64,000 bases of DNA from Bacillota bacterium (lineage in GTDB: Bacteria > Bacillota > Clostridia > Lachnospirales > Lachnospiraceae), in the NCBI GenBank assembly GCA_023413555.1, contig JAEZPG010000052.1, forward strand, positions 1-64,000, given 5' to 3'. The first letter of the stretch is position 1, and each line of letters starts with the position of its first letter. Under the pieces are notes generated by a model that saw only the letters and a program-made list of their open reading frames with translations, had not been told where the DNA came from and ran no database searches. Shown here one piece after another: positions 1 through 9,100 of this stretch. The position numbers and the translations under genes were made by a program.

Positions 1-443
1 CAATCCAAGTTCACCTTCTCATCCATGTCTTTTTGAAACTGAAAGAACCGTTTTACAAAAGGTACAATCAACGAACCATCACTGGCTGGGCTACGATATT
101 TCCTGTCCATGATGGTGACCATGTTCTTTCCATAAATTTGCTTCGCCAGTATCCTATTTGTGTTGCATGAGCTAATAGCACGGGTGTTGTATATAAATAC
201 AGGTGTTCTTTTTTTAAGAGGCCTAATACTATTTAAATACTTAGTGACGATATAGGATGGAGCACCATGGTATACAGGCGTTCCGATAATCAATGCATCA
301 AAATCATTTAGATCAACAGGAGGGGCATGATCAAACGAACACTGGTTTACTTGGCACTGCCCCCTTAGGCTTTCAAACATCAGTCCGGCCACCTTCTTGG
401 TCGAACCCGCTCCGGAAAAATAAAGTATCATAATCTTTTTCAT
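1..443 (-). CDS. Flavodoxin-like protein, C-terminus beyond window
   Basis: Translating the minus strand from ATG at 443 gives 147 codons open to the window edge, so the gene is cut. The N-terminus (MKKIMILYFSGAGSTKK) looks like the phosphate-binding loop of flavodoxin-fold proteins, and a later stretch GTPVYHGAPSYIVTKYL fits the second FMN-contacting loop. Proteins with this N-terminus are often flavodoxins or flavodoxin-ferredoxin fusions of anaerobes. Whether a ferredoxin domain follows cannot be seen. It lies downstream of dnaJ on the same strand, separated by a terminator-like hairpin, so it is probably a separate transcript. Confidence 0.7.
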   Translation of the reverse strand, partial: MKKIMILYFSGAGSTKKVAGLMFESLRGQCQVNQCSFDHAPPVDLNDFDALIIGTPVYHGAPSYIVTKYLNSIRPLKKRTPVFIYNTRAISSCNTNRILAKQIYGKNMVTIMDRKYRSPASDGSLIVPFVKRFFQFQKDMDEKVNLD

Positions 444-517
444 GTTCCTTCTCCAATCTGAATCACTAACAGATATATAGCATTACAACGAACCATTACA
501 ACTCACTATTACTACAC

Positions 518-557
518 AAAAAGGCCCTGTCTCCAGCATATAGCCAGACACAGAACC
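518..557 (-). terminator. Terminator after dnaJ
   Basis: Just downstream of the dnaJ stop, the minus strand can form an imperfect GC-containing hairpin (arms near 523-532 and 544-557) followed by a run of five T. This is the likely end of the hrcA operon transcript. Confidence 0.6.
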
Positions 558-570
558 TATCTCAAATTAT

Positions 571-1716
571 CTATTTCTTAAAGAAGCCTTTTTTCTTTTT
601 CGTATCTTCCTCAGGAGTTTGAACATTTACACTGCCACCCATGGCTTCGTCAAATTTCTCCAACAATTCCTTCTGCTCTTGAGTTAACTTGGTTGGAACA
701 TTAACCACAAGAGTTACATAGTGATCCCCTCTTACGTTCTTATTACGTAATGTTGGTACCCCTTTTCCTCTTAACCGAACCTTGGTATCAGTCTGAGTTC
801 CAGGCTTTACTGTATAAATTACTTCTCCATCTACAGTTTTAATCCTTAAATCTCCGCCTAATGCAGCTTGAGCAAAAGAAATGGATACAGTGGAGAAGAT
901 ATCATAATCCTGACGAATAAAGACAGGATGTCTGCTAACAATCACTTCAACTAACAGGTCACCTCTTGGACCGCCATTTTGTCCTGGCTCACCTTTACCC
1001 TGGATACGAATACTCTGACCATCGTCAATTCCAGCTGGAATGGATACGCTTATCTTCTTTCTTCTACTGATATATCCAGTGCCATAACAGTCATTACATT
1101 TTTCTTTTACTATCTTTCCTTTACCATTACAATCAGGACAAGGCTGGACGCTCTGAGTCATGCCAAAGAAGGATTGTTGCGTATATACAACCTGGCCTTT
1201 ACCCTGACATTTTGGACATGTCTCTGGATTCGTTCCGGCCTTCGCACCGGTTCCGTGGCAAGTTGTACATTCTTCCTTTAAGTTTAAGTCCAATTCTTTC
1301 TCTACACCAAAGCAAGCTTCTTCAAATGTAATACGCACACTGGTACGTACATTAGCACCCTTCATAGGACCATTGCTAGTACGACGGCTTCTTCCGCCAC
1401 CAAATAAGTCTCCAAAGATATCACCGAATATGTCTCCCATATCCATATTGCTAAAATCAAAGCCTCCGGCTCCACCAGCTCCACCACCCTCAAAGGCAGC
1501 ATGACCAAATTGGTCATATTGTCTACGCTTATCTGGGTCACTTAAAACCGCATAGGCCTCACTGGCTTCCTTAAACTTTGCTTCCGCTTCTTTGTCCCCT
1601 GGGTTGGTATCGGGATGATATTTTTTGGCTAATACTCTATATGCTTTTTTCAGATCTGCGTCACTAGCTTGCTTTGAAACACCTAGGACCTCATAATAAT
1701 CTCGTTTGTCTGCCAT
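571..1716 (-). CDS. dnaJ: Chaperone DnaJ (Hsp40)
   Basis: Co-chaperone that delivers unfolded clients to DnaK and stimulates its ATPase. The J domain at the N-terminus carries the HPD motif (residues 34-36 from the chosen start). A Gly/Phe-rich linker follows, then four zinc-finger repeats (CTTCHGTG, CPKCQGKG, CPDCNGKG, CNDCYGTG) and the C-terminal substrate-binding domains; all parts of a type I DnaJ are present. I chose ATG at 1716 over an in-frame GTG at 1725 because an AAAGGTG ribosome binding site is spaced correctly for the ATG. It is the last gene of the CIRCE-controlled hrcA-grpE-dnaK-dnaJ operon. Confidence 0.97.
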   Translation of the reverse strand: MADKRDYYEVLGVSKQASDADLKKAYRVLAKKYHPDTNPGDKEAEAKFKEASEAYAVLSDPDKRRQYDQFGHAAFEGGGAGGAGGFDFSNMDMGDIFGDIFGDLFGGGRSRRTSNGPMKGANVRTSVRITFEEACFGVEKELDLNLKEECTTCHGTGAKAGTNPETCPKCQGKGQVVYTQQSFFGMTQSVQPCPDCNGKGKIVKEKCNDCYGTGYISRRKKISVSIPAGIDDGQSIRIQGKGEPGQNGGPRGDLLVEVIVSRHPVFIRQDYDIFSTVSISFAQAALGGDLRIKTVDGEVIYTVKPGTQTDTKVRLRGKGVPTLRNKNVRGDHYVTLVVNVPTKLTQEQKELLEKFDEAMGGSVNVQTPEEDTKKKKGFFKK

Positions 1717-1791
1717 ATCCTTCACCTTTCATTAACAGCTCATCTATCTCTATTACACTCCCTAAAAGGGTCTTCTTTTAAGTAGCCCGAA

Positions 1792-1821
1792 AGATAGGCC
1801 GTCTGGTCAGACAGCCTATCT
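1792..1821. other. Intercistronic hairpin between dnaK and dnaJ
   Basis: Inverted repeat AGATAGGC/GCCTATCT with an inner GTCTG/CAGAC pair, giving 13 paired bases with one mismatch around a two-base loop. It lies in the roughly 170-base gap between dnaK and dnaJ and lacks a clear T-run on the minus strand. It may be an mRNA stability or processing element rather than a terminator (inference). Confidence 0.5.
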
Positions 1822-1887
1822 CCTACAGTAACTGGTAGTATAACACTATTTGTCACAAAATGCTACTAGTAATATTATACTTGTAAA

Positions 1888-3753
1888 TTAAACTTCTCTA
1901 TAATCTCCATCTACTACGTTGTCATCCTGAGGAGTTGCACCTGCATCAGCGCTTTGAGCACCACCCATATCTGGGCCTGCACCTGCTGCCTGAGCCTGCT
2001 CGTATACCTTAGAGAATAATGCCTGAGCAGAATTCATTAATTTTTCCTTAGCAGCCTTTAAGTCTTCTACTTCACCTTCGGACATAACCTCAGGGTTAGA
2101 TTTTTCAACTAATTCTTTCAAATGAGCAAGATCTGCTTCTACAGTTGATTTATCTGTATCTGCAAGCTTATCGCCTACTTCCTGTAATGCCTTTTCCGTC
2201 TGGAATACCATAGCATCTGCATCATTTCTTGTATCAACAGCTTCTTTACGTTTCTTATCTTGAGCTTCGTACTCTGCCGCTTCTTTTACTGCTTTTTCAA
2301 TATCAGAATCACTCATATTAGAGCCAGCTGTAATTGTAATATGCTGTTCTTTACCAGTTCCAAGATCCTTAGCGGATACATTTACAATACCGTTTGCATC
2401 GATATCAAAGGTAACTTCGATTTGAGGCACACCTCTTCTTGCTGGTGGGATTCCATCTAGTCTAAATTGTCCAAGAGATTTGTTATCTCTGGCAAATTGT
2501 CTTTCACCTTGAACTACATGAATATCTACAGCAGTCTGATTATCAGCTGCAGTGGAGAATACCTGGCTCTTCTTTGTAGGAATCGTAGTATTTCTCTCAA
2601 TTAATCTGGTAGCTACGCCACCCATTGTCTCAATGGATAAGCTAAGAGGGGTAACATCTAAAAGAAGGATATCTCCAGCACCTGCATCACCAGCTAATTT
2701 ACCACCCTGAACAGAAGCGCCGATAGCTACACATTCATCTGGGTTTAAGCTCTTACTTGGCTCTTTACCAGTTAACATTCTAACTTTATCTTGTACAGCT
2801 GGGATTCTTGTAGAACCACCAACTAATAATACCTGACCTAATTCAGAAGAAGTGATACCTGCATCGCGAAGAGCGTTCTGAACTGGAGTAGCTGTTCTTT
2901 CTACTAAATCATGAGTCAACTCATCGAATTTAGCTCTGGTCAAGTTCATATCAAAATGCTTTGGACCCTCTGCTGTTGCAGTGATGAAAGGAAGGTTGAT
3001 GTTAGTAGTAGTTGCACTGGATAATTCTTTCTTCGCTTTTTCTGCAGCTTCTCTTAATCTCTGAAGTGCCATCTTATCTGTAGATAAGTCCACACCTTCC
3101 TGTTGTTTAAATGTATCAATCATATAACGAACAACTTTCTCATCAAAGTCATCGCCACCAAGTCTGTTATCACCGCTAGTTGCTAATACTTCGATAACAC
3201 CATCACCGATTTCAATAATGGAAACATCGAAAGTACCACCACCAAGGTCATATACCATAATCTTCTGCTCATGCTCATTATCAAGACCGTAAGCAAGGGC
3301 TGCTGCTGTAGGCTCGTTGATAATACGTTTTACATCTAGACCTGCAATCTTACCTGCATCCTTGGTTGCCTGACGCTGAGCATCGTTAAAGTAAGCTGGA
3401 ACAGTAATAACTGCTTCTGTTACCTTTTCACCAAGATATCCTTCTGCATCTGCTTTTAATTTCTGAAGAATCATAGCAGAGATCTCCTGTGGAGAATGCT
3501 TCTTATCATCGATGGTTATTTTAAAATCAGTACCCATATGTCTCTTAATTGAAGAGATTGTCTTATCTGAATTGGTTACAGCCTGACGTTTTGCTGGTTC
3601 ACCAACAAGTCTTTCACCAGTCTTTGTAAAAGCTACTACGGATGGAGTAGTTCTAGCACCTTCTGTATTAGCAATAACAACAGGTTTACCACCTTCCATA
3701 ACAGCTACACATGAATTTGTTGTTCCTAAATCAATACCAATTATTTTGCCCAT
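1888..3753 (-). CDS. dnaK: Chaperone DnaK (Hsp70)
   Basis: ATP-dependent protein-folding chaperone, 621 residues, typical for the family. The N-terminus MGKIIGIDLGTTNSCVAV is the conserved phosphate-1 loop. Other Hsp70 signatures are VYDLGGGTFDVSI and LVGGSTRIPAVQ. The substrate-binding domain (around residues 360-500) and helical lid follow, and the protein ends in an acidic tail (DDNVVDGDYREV). A strong AGGAGG site precedes ATG at 3753. It lies third in the heat-shock operon; GrpE is its nucleotide exchange factor and DnaJ its co-chaperone. Confidence 0.98.
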   Translation of the reverse strand: MGKIIGIDLGTTNSCVAVMEGGKPVVIANTEGARTTPSVVAFTKTGERLVGEPAKRQAVTNSDKTISSIKRHMGTDFKITIDDKKHSPQEISAMILQKLKADAEGYLGEKVTEAVITVPAYFNDAQRQATKDAGKIAGLDVKRIINEPTAAALAYGLDNEHEQKIMVYDLGGGTFDVSIIEIGDGVIEVLATSGDNRLGGDDFDEKVVRYMIDTFKQQEGVDLSTDKMALQRLREAAEKAKKELSSATTTNINLPFITATAEGPKHFDMNLTRAKFDELTHDLVERTATPVQNALRDAGITSSELGQVLLVGGSTRIPAVQDKVRMLTGKEPSKSLNPDECVAIGASVQGGKLAGDAGAGDILLLDVTPLSLSIETMGGVATRLIERNTTIPTKKSQVFSTAADNQTAVDIHVVQGERQFARDNKSLGQFRLDGIPPARRGVPQIEVTFDIDANGIVNVSAKDLGTGKEQHITITAGSNMSDSDIEKAVKEAAEYEAQDKKRKEAVDTRNDADAMVFQTEKALQEVGDKLADTDKSTVEADLAHLKELVEKSNPEVMSEGEVEDLKAAKEKLMNSAQALFSKVYEQAQAAGAGPDMGGAQSADAGATPQDDNVVDGDYREV

Positions 3754-3822
3754 AATATATTCCTCCTAAATATACTGAATTCTATTAATTATTTTGTTAA
3801 ATTACACGTTAATTATGCTACC

Positions 3823-4488
3823 TTAATTAGCTACTTTAACCATGCTGTGACGTACTACAGTTTCCCGGTACATATAACCCTTTAAAAATTCCTCAACCAC
3901 AACATTCTCACCGTATTCCTCATCCTCTACATGCATCACCGCATTGTGGAAGTTTGGATCAAATTCCTGTCCGACAGCCTCAATCTGTTTTACACCGGCA
4001 TCTTCTAAAGTTTGAAGCAATTGCTTATAAATAGCCTCCACACCCTTTGCAAAACCGCTTTCCTTCTCTTCCTCAGTTATGGAAGCTAGGCCTCTTTCAA
4101 AGTTATCGATAACTGGCAGAATCTTTTCTATAATATCCTTGGCACCTAATTCAAACATCAAACTTTTTTCTTTCTCAGTACGCTTTCTGTAATTATCGAA
4201 TTCCGCCATATTGCGAATCAAGCGATCATTTAATTCCTCTAATTGTTGATCTTTTTTATCTTTTTTCTTATCCTTTTTAAATAAAGACTTAGATTTCTTT
4301 TCTTCACCATCTTCTTTCTTTAAAGACGCTTTTTCTACCTGTTCAGGAGCCTCTGTATCATCTTCCTCGGTATTCTCAGTCTCAACTGTGTCTTCCTCAT
4401 TCAGGGCTTCTTCCAGTGCTTCTTCAAAATCAACAGAAGTTTTTTCATCCTTCATTGCTTCATCCTCATTTCGTTCTTTTTCTCCCAC
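3823..4488 (-). CDS. grpE: Nucleotide exchange factor GrpE
   Basis: Releases ADP from DnaK. The first ~75 residues are highly charged, with acidic stretches and a Lys-rich patch, then comes the long coiled-coil (LEELNDRLIRNMAEFDNYRKRTEKEK) and the C-terminal beta domain (EAVGQEFDPNFHNAVMHVED). The start is GTG at 4488, supported by GAAAGGTGG seven bases upstream. The charged N-terminal extension is long for the family but common in clostridia. Cotranscribed with hrcA (29-base gap) and dnaK. Confidence 0.96.
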   Translation of the reverse strand: MGEKERNEDEAMKDEKTSVDFEEALEEALNEEDTVETENTEEDDTEAPEQVEKASLKKEDGEEKKSKSLFKKDKKKDKKDQQLEELNDRLIRNMAEFDNYRKRTEKEKSLMFELGAKDIIEKILPVIDNFERGLASITEEEKESGFAKGVEAIYKQLLQTLEDAGVKQIEAVGQEFDPNFHNAVMHVEDEEYGENVVVEEFLKGYMYRETVVRHSMVKVAN

Positions 4489-4517
4489 GACTTAACCACC
4501 TTTCTCCCAATTATCCT

Positions 4518-5546
4518 TTATTTCTTCTTAAATATCTCATCCAACTGAACCATTAAGGTTTGCAGAGTACTGACTACCTTTTCGTAATCCATTCGTTTTG
4601 GGCCTACAATGCCTATCTTTCCATAAACACCTTCCTCTATCTCATAGGTTGCGGTAACAACTGAACAATCATGCATCGATGGAATTGGTGTTTCATTGCC
4701 AATATAAACTTGGATGCCTCGCTGATTCTCATCCTCTAACTTATCGCTAATGAGATCGGTTAGCTGTTTCTTCTCTTCAAAGGTATATAGAAGATCTGAG
4801 GCCATATTCTTATCGGCTAATTCCGGATATTTAAGAATATTTGTTGCTCCTGAAGTATAAATCTGTGGATCCTCATCCTCCTGAAGCGCTTCTGCCACCG
4901 AATCTAAAATATCACTCACCAAATCTTTATATTCTCCAACCTGATCTTTCATTTTTTGAATGATTGACATACTGATTTCAGTTAAATCCAGTCCCTGTAA
5001 AAAAGTATTCAGTACAATGTTCAGCTTGAGAATCATTTCCTTATCCACTGGATTCATTGTATGAATCATCTTATTTTTTACGACATTACTATCAATGACG
5101 ATAATTACAAGAAGTTGATTCATGTCTACTTCTGTCAGTTGAATAAATTTAACCTTTTTATGCTTATACTGAGGTGCTGACACTAAAGTTGCATAGTTGG
5201 TGTTAACAGCCAAAAGCTTTGCTACCTGCTTTAACAGAACATCTATTTTATCAGCCTTTTCATTCAACTGATTTTTAATTTCATCAATCTCCTGAATCTT
5301 ATCCTCCATAAGTGCATCTACATAAAGTCGATACCCTTTATCTGAAGGAATTCTTCCTGCGGAAGTATGAGGCTGTAGAATATAACCCATTTCCTCCAAA
5401 TCTGACATCTCATTACGAATTGTTGCACTGCTTAGGTTTAGATCTGTGTACTTGGAAATTGTTCTGGAGCCTACCGGTTCCCCTGTTTCCAAGTAAGTCT
5501 TAATGATAGCTTTTAAAATCTTCAATTTTCTATCGTCTAACTTCAC
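4518..5546 (-). CDS. hrcA: Heat-inducible transcription repressor HrcA
   Basis: Repressor that binds CIRCE and controls class I heat-shock genes, itself stabilised by GroEL in known systems. It has an N-terminal winged helix (MKLDDRKLKILKAIIKTYLE, followed by GSRTISKYTDLNLSSATIRNEM), and 342 residues is the usual length. It is the first gene of the operon, with a perfect CIRCE element and a sigma-A-like promoter upstream, so autoregulation is expected. Confidence 0.97.
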   Translation of the reverse strand: MKLDDRKLKILKAIIKTYLETGEPVGSRTISKYTDLNLSSATIRNEMSDLEEMGYILQPHTSAGRIPSDKGYRLYVDALMEDKIQEIDEIKNQLNEKADKIDVLLKQVAKLLAVNTNYATLVSAPQYKHKKVKFIQLTEVDMNQLLVIIVIDSNVVKNKMIHTMNPVDKEMILKLNIVLNTFLQGLDLTEISMSIIQKMKDQVGEYKDLVSDILDSVAEALQEDEDPQIYTSGATNILKYPELADKNMASDLLYTFEEKKQLTDLISDKLEDENQRGIQVYIGNETPIPSMHDCSVVTATYEIEEGVYGKIGIVGPKRMDYEKVVSTLQTLMVQLDEIFKKK

Positions 5547-5616
5547 TTCATCACTTCCTGTATGAGATGCTTAATAGTTTCTACATAAGAGATTTTATGC
5601 ATCGGTTTTTATATTG

Positions 5617-5643
5617 TTAGCACTCATCTGGTTAGAGTGCTAA
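5617..5643 (-). promoter_or_regulatory. CIRCE operator
   Basis: TTAGCACTC, nine bases, GAGTGCTAA: a perfect match to the published CIRCE consensus. It lies about 70 bases upstream of hrcA and 14 bases downstream of the -10 element, the standard position for HrcA repression. Confidence 0.97.
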
Positions 5644-5656
5644 TACCTTTATAGAT

Positions 5657-5685
5657 AAGATATCACTCTGTTTTTTGTTTGTCAA
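5657..5685 (-). promoter_or_regulatory. Sigma-A-type promoter of the hrcA operon
   Basis: On the minus strand, TTGACA (5685-5680) and TATCTT (5662-5657) are separated by exactly 17 bases, directly upstream of CIRCE. Confidence 0.85.
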
Positions 5686-5733
5686 GAAGTATTTGTGAAT
5701 ATATTAAATGAACAACCACCTATTTTCTTCTCT

Positions 5734-6963
5734 CTATTCATCCAACAGAAAGTCTGCCATAACATAATTGCTGACATCCCGTCCTTTTTCCGTCAGCGCA
5801 AGATATTGTTTTCCTGCATCGCTAGTAATCTCAAGTAGTCCCTCATTACTATGCTTGCTTATCACGTTCTCGTAAACTTCCTTTATACTGATACCAAAGC
5901 GAATTTCAAATTCTTCTAAACTAACTCCTTTTGTCAGCCTTAGACCCAAAAACATAAACTCTTCCATCTGATTTTCCTTGGTCAGCTCTGTTCGATTCTT
6001 ATGAAGTTTTTCTTGCATAGTAGAAGCATCTATACCTCCATCCAGATAACTTAAGTAACGATCCATATCCGTTTCATTCTGATACCTCACAGGTCTTAAA
6101 TAGGAAGAAGCTCCAAGGCCAAAGCCTATATAGTCGGTACCATTCCAGTATAAAGAGTTATGCCTGCAGGCATAGCCTTTCTTTGCATAATTAGAGATTT
6201 CATATCGTTCATAGCCACCCCCTTTTAATATTTCTTTTGTCCGTGCATACATAAGCCTGTCCACTTCCTCTGTCGGAAGTAGATTCTCTTCTGGCATACC
6301 TTCTCCATACTTCTCATAAAATGGAGTTCCTTCCTCTATTATGAGACTATACGCCGAAATGTGAGTTGGCCGAAGTACAATCACCTTTCTTAAGGTGTCC
6401 TCATAACTCTCAAGAGTCTGGCCAGGAAGGGCAGACATCAAATCTACATTGATATTCATAAAGCCGGCTTCTCTCGCCAACTGATAGTTATGAAGAAATT
6501 CCTCGTAAGTATGGATTCTACCAAGAAGCTTCAGTTCTGTGTCATTAGCTGATTGAAGGCCGATACTCAATCGATTTACCCCAGCCAATCGGTACGTACG
6601 AAGTTTCTCTTTTGATAAGGTTCCCGGATTGGCCTCGATGGTGATCTCAATATCCTCCTTCCCATCTAGTAGCTTACTCTTATCAATCTCAAAGCTCTCA
6701 TAAATGGCATCTAGTATCTCTTCGATTTGATTGCCTTCTAGGCTACTTGGAGTCCCCCCTCCAAAGAAAATAGAAACCACCTGATACTGTTTCTTTAAAT
6801 TTTTATCGCATCTAATCTCTTTCTTTAATGCTTCTATATAATCTGCTTTTCTATCCTTTGTAACGGGACCGGATAAAAAATCACAGTAAGCACATTTTTT
6901 TACACAAAATGGAATATGCACATAGATTCCTAATGGTTGTTTACCCAAGACATTTCGCCTCAT
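5734..6963 (-). CDS. hemW: HemW-type radical SAM heme chaperone
   Basis: 409-residue radical SAM protein, formerly annotated as oxygen-independent coproporphyrinogen oxidase-like. The [4Fe-4S]/SAM motif is CVKKCAYCDF near residue 20, and the SAM-binding FFGGGTPSSL follows. The HNSLYW stretch matches the HemW-specific heme-binding motif and separates it from true HemN. In Firmicutes hemW lies between lepA and hrcA; here lepA is 5 kb away on the same strand, so the intervening genes look inserted. No obvious heme pathway is visible in the window. Confidence 0.9.
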   Translation of the reverse strand: MRRNVLGKQPLGIYVHIPFCVKKCAYCDFLSGPVTKDRKADYIEALKKEIRCDKNLKKQYQVVSIFFGGGTPSSLEGNQIEEILDAIYESFEIDKSKLLDGKEDIEITIEANPGTLSKEKLRTYRLAGVNRLSIGLQSANDTELKLLGRIHTYEEFLHNYQLAREAGFMNINVDLMSALPGQTLESYEDTLRKVIVLRPTHISAYSLIIEEGTPFYEKYGEGMPEENLLPTEEVDRLMYARTKEILKGGGYERYEISNYAKKGYACRHNSLYWNGTDYIGFGLGASSYLRPVRYQNETDMDRYLSYLDGGIDASTMQEKLHKNRTELTKENQMEEFMFLGLRLTKGVSLEEFEIRFGISIKEVYENVISKHSNEGLLEITSDAGKQYLALTEKGRDVSNYVMADFLLDE

Positions 6964-7161
6964 TTCTAATTATTTCTTCTATCATATCATGTAACTTTCA
7001 GACAAAACAGGAACTTTTCATTTTTGGTTAAATTAACCTTTGTCTGGATACTTTATTCATAAGGGTGTATGTGTTATACTTCCTACTACGACACTTTTTG
7101 ACATTATTATACGGATTTATAAATTAACACCATTCCAATACCATAAAGGATTATATTTACT

Positions 7162-7917
7162 ATGAATTATGACTCACTATTGATTACAACGACAGAAATC
7201 GGTTTTCAGCTTTTAAAAAATGGAGCTGAAACTTACCGCGTAGAGGACTCAGTCACCCATGTACTTAAGGCCTACAGTGATAATATTGCAGACATTAATG
7301 TATTTGCCATTCCAACCTGTCTCATTATATCCATCACAACGAAAGACCATATTACTTATACCAAGACAAAACGAATCTTAAACCGTCTTCAAAACATAGA
7401 CCGTATTGTAAAGATTAACTCCCTATGTCGGTATATTACTGATAATAAACCAGATATCTCCTACATTGATGAACAGCTTGAACTGATAGGAAATCTGAAG
7501 CGGTATCCCTTTCCCTTTGAACTCTTTGCAAGTTGCTTGACGGCAAGCGTCTTTACCTTATTCTTTAAGGGCTCTGTATTGGATGCTTTTTTATCTGTAA
7601 TCATCGCAATCCTTGTGAAGGCGAACACAACAGTATTGAAGAATTTTAAGATGAACTTTTTTACCACTATCATCTTTAATAGCTTTATCATTGCCGCAAT
7701 TGCTGTTCTTTCCTACCGAGTCGGGTTACCAGTTCACTATGATTCCATCATTATCGGCTGCTTTATGCTGTTGGTTCCAGGGGTTGCCATCACCAATTCT
7801 GCCAGAGATTTTATTGCTGGGGATCTGTTATCAGGAACCCTAAGACTATTTGAAGCATTTTTGATTGCAACCTTCATAGCCCTTGGTTCCGGTATTGCAT
7901 TAGCGTTGTTACGATAA
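7162..7917 (+). CDS. Threonine/serine exporter ThrE, N-terminal-domain subunit
   Basis: 251-residue membrane protein with the conserved ThrE N-terminal feature (LLKNGAETYRVEDSVTHVL) followed by about five hydrophobic segments in the second half. ThrE-family exporters expel threonine and serine. Many Firmicutes split the transporter into this half and a smaller second half, which follows ten bases downstream. Confidence 0.85.
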   Translation: MNYDSLLITTTEIGFQLLKNGAETYRVEDSVTHVLKAYSDNIADINVFAIPTCLIISITTKDHITYTKTKRILNRLQNIDRIVKINSLCRYITDNKPDISYIDEQLELIGNLKRYPFPFELFASCLTASVFTLFFKGSVLDAFLSVIIAILVKANTTVLKNFKMNFFTTIIFNSFIIAAIAVLSYRVGLPVHYDSIIIGCFMLLVPGVAITNSARDFIAGDLLSGTLRLFEAFLIATFIALGSGIALALLR

Positions 7918-7927
7918 GGAGATTTCT

Positions 7928-8392
7928 ATGACTATATTATTCGAATCCATTTTAACATTTTTAGCCTGCATCGCCATTTCCATTAACTTCAATATAAAAG
8001 GCTTTCACATTCTATTTTCCGCCATCGGAGGCATGATTACCTTTTTAGTTTTTAGCTTATCCTCTGGAATAAGCAATGTGGCCATGCAGTGCTTCCTTGC
8101 CAGTATGTTTGCTTCCATCTATTCGGAAACTCTAGCTAGAATCGTGAAGGTACCGGCTACTACCTTTCTTATTGTATCCATCATTCCTTTGGTACCAGGA
8201 AGTGATCTCTATCGAACCATGGAACTATGTATCAATCAGGAGATTATGAAATTTGTATCCTCTGCCTTAAATACTCTGGGTATTGCAGGATCGATTGCCC
8301 TTGGAATCCTTTTAGTTTCCTCTCTGTACCGCTTTACCTTTGGAATTGTATTTACAGTAAAGAAGAAAAAACACAATAAAAACAAATCTTGA
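7928..8392 (+). CDS. Threonine/serine exporter ThrE, second (C-terminal-type) subunit
   Basis: 154 residues, almost all in four or five hydrophobic helices, with the PATTFLIVSIIPLVPGSDLYR region typical of the C-terminal ThrE half. The start follows AAGGAG by a few bases, and the gene is translationally close to the first subunit. The two proteins probably form one transporter. Confidence 0.83.
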   Translation: MTILFESILTFLACIAISINFNIKGFHILFSAIGGMITFLVFSLSSGISNVAMQCFLASMFASIYSETLARIVKVPATTFLIVSIIPLVPGSDLYRTMELCINQEIMKFVSSALNTLGIAGSIALGILLVSSLYRFTFGIVFTVKKKKHNKNKS

Positions 8393-8475
8393 CCACCACT
8401 ATAGCTGGAGGTTTATTGCTTCACGCATCTTCTTTTCTCTGTTATGAAACTCCAATGCCCTCAACAGGCTAAATC
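8388..8475. repeat. Decayed IS200/IS605-type end, copy 1
   Basis: Sequence running from GACCACCACTATAGCTGGAGG through TTTATTGCTTCACGCATC to TTTCTCTGTTATGAAAC. It matches, with substitutions, the end next to the IS200 transposase remnant at 47205-47292 and a third copy at 9985-10075. The small hairpins (CCACC/GGAGG and TTTCTC/GAAAC) are degraded and no transposase is nearby. Confidence 0.6.
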
Positions 8476-8572
8476 CCATAAAAAAGAACAAAAATCCTTT
8501 TTATTCCTGAGGATGTTTTGCGGTTTATCATAAAATTTCAGTAAATCTTCGTATCCTCTTTCCAATTTCTTC

Positions 8573-8605
8573 TTGACATTTTGTATTTATTGAGATAGAA
8601 TCTCA
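8573..8605 (+). promoter_or_regulatory. Promoter with palindromic operator upstream of fur-family gene
   Basis: TTGACA (8573-8578), 17 bases, TAGAAT (8596-8601). A 15-base palindrome TGAGAT-AGA-ATCTCA (8591-8605) covers the -10 box, where a Fur-family repressor would block polymerase. Autoregulation is inferred from position and symmetry. Confidence 0.7.
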
Positions 8606-8637
8606 TTAAAGATTAAATATTGGAAGTTGATGCCATT

Positions 8638-9024
8638 ATGAATAAACGTCATACCATACAATGCGATTTGGTGCTGGAAACAGTAAGAAAGTTGCAATGT
8701 CACTCAACCGCAGATGAAATCTATCAAGAAATAGCGAAAAGCCACCCTACCATCGGCAGAGGAACGGTGTATCGGAACTTGCAGCGCCTTTGTGAAAGTG
8801 GCGAAATCCGAAAGCGAGAATCACTCAATGGCGCAGACCGTTTCGATCATCTCTGCCATAACCATTATCACGTTCAATGTATGAAATGTGGCCACGTTTT
8901 TGATGTGGATATGCCATATATGTCTGACTTGGAGCAAAGCATTCAGAATACCCGCGGCTTTGTTTTCACCGGTCATGATGTTATATTTAAGGGCATTTGC
9001 CCGGAGTGTTTGGAACACTCTTAA
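8638..9024 (+). CDS. Fur-family transcriptional regulator
   Basis: 128 residues from ATG at 8638; a TTG in frame at 8620 is less likely. The winged helix (STADEIYQEIAKSHPTIGRGTVYRNLQRL) is followed by metal ligands (DRFDHLCHNHYHVQC) and two CxxC pairs (CMKC, CPEC) that form the structural zinc site. The layout fits the PerR/Fur/Zur group; which metal or signal is sensed cannot be told from motifs alone. The palindrome over its promoter suggests autoregulation, and the pterin-synthase-like gene 76 bases downstream may belong to its regulon. Confidence 0.9.
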   Translation: MNKRHTIQCDLVLETVRKLQCHSTADEIYQEIAKSHPTIGRGTVYRNLQRLCESGEIRKRESLNGADRFDHLCHNHYHVQCMKCGHVFDVDMPYMSDLEQSIQNTRGFVFTGHDVIFKGICPECLEHS

Positions 9025-9100
9025 CCATTCAAGATGCTCATACGGGAGCATAAACAAATCCCGTAAATAATAATACTTCACAAAAGAAAGGAGCACAAAC

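Noticed and set aside
979..1281. Plus-strand ORF inside dnaJ
   Set aside because: Antisense shadow of a well-conserved gene; no ribosome binding site or family match.
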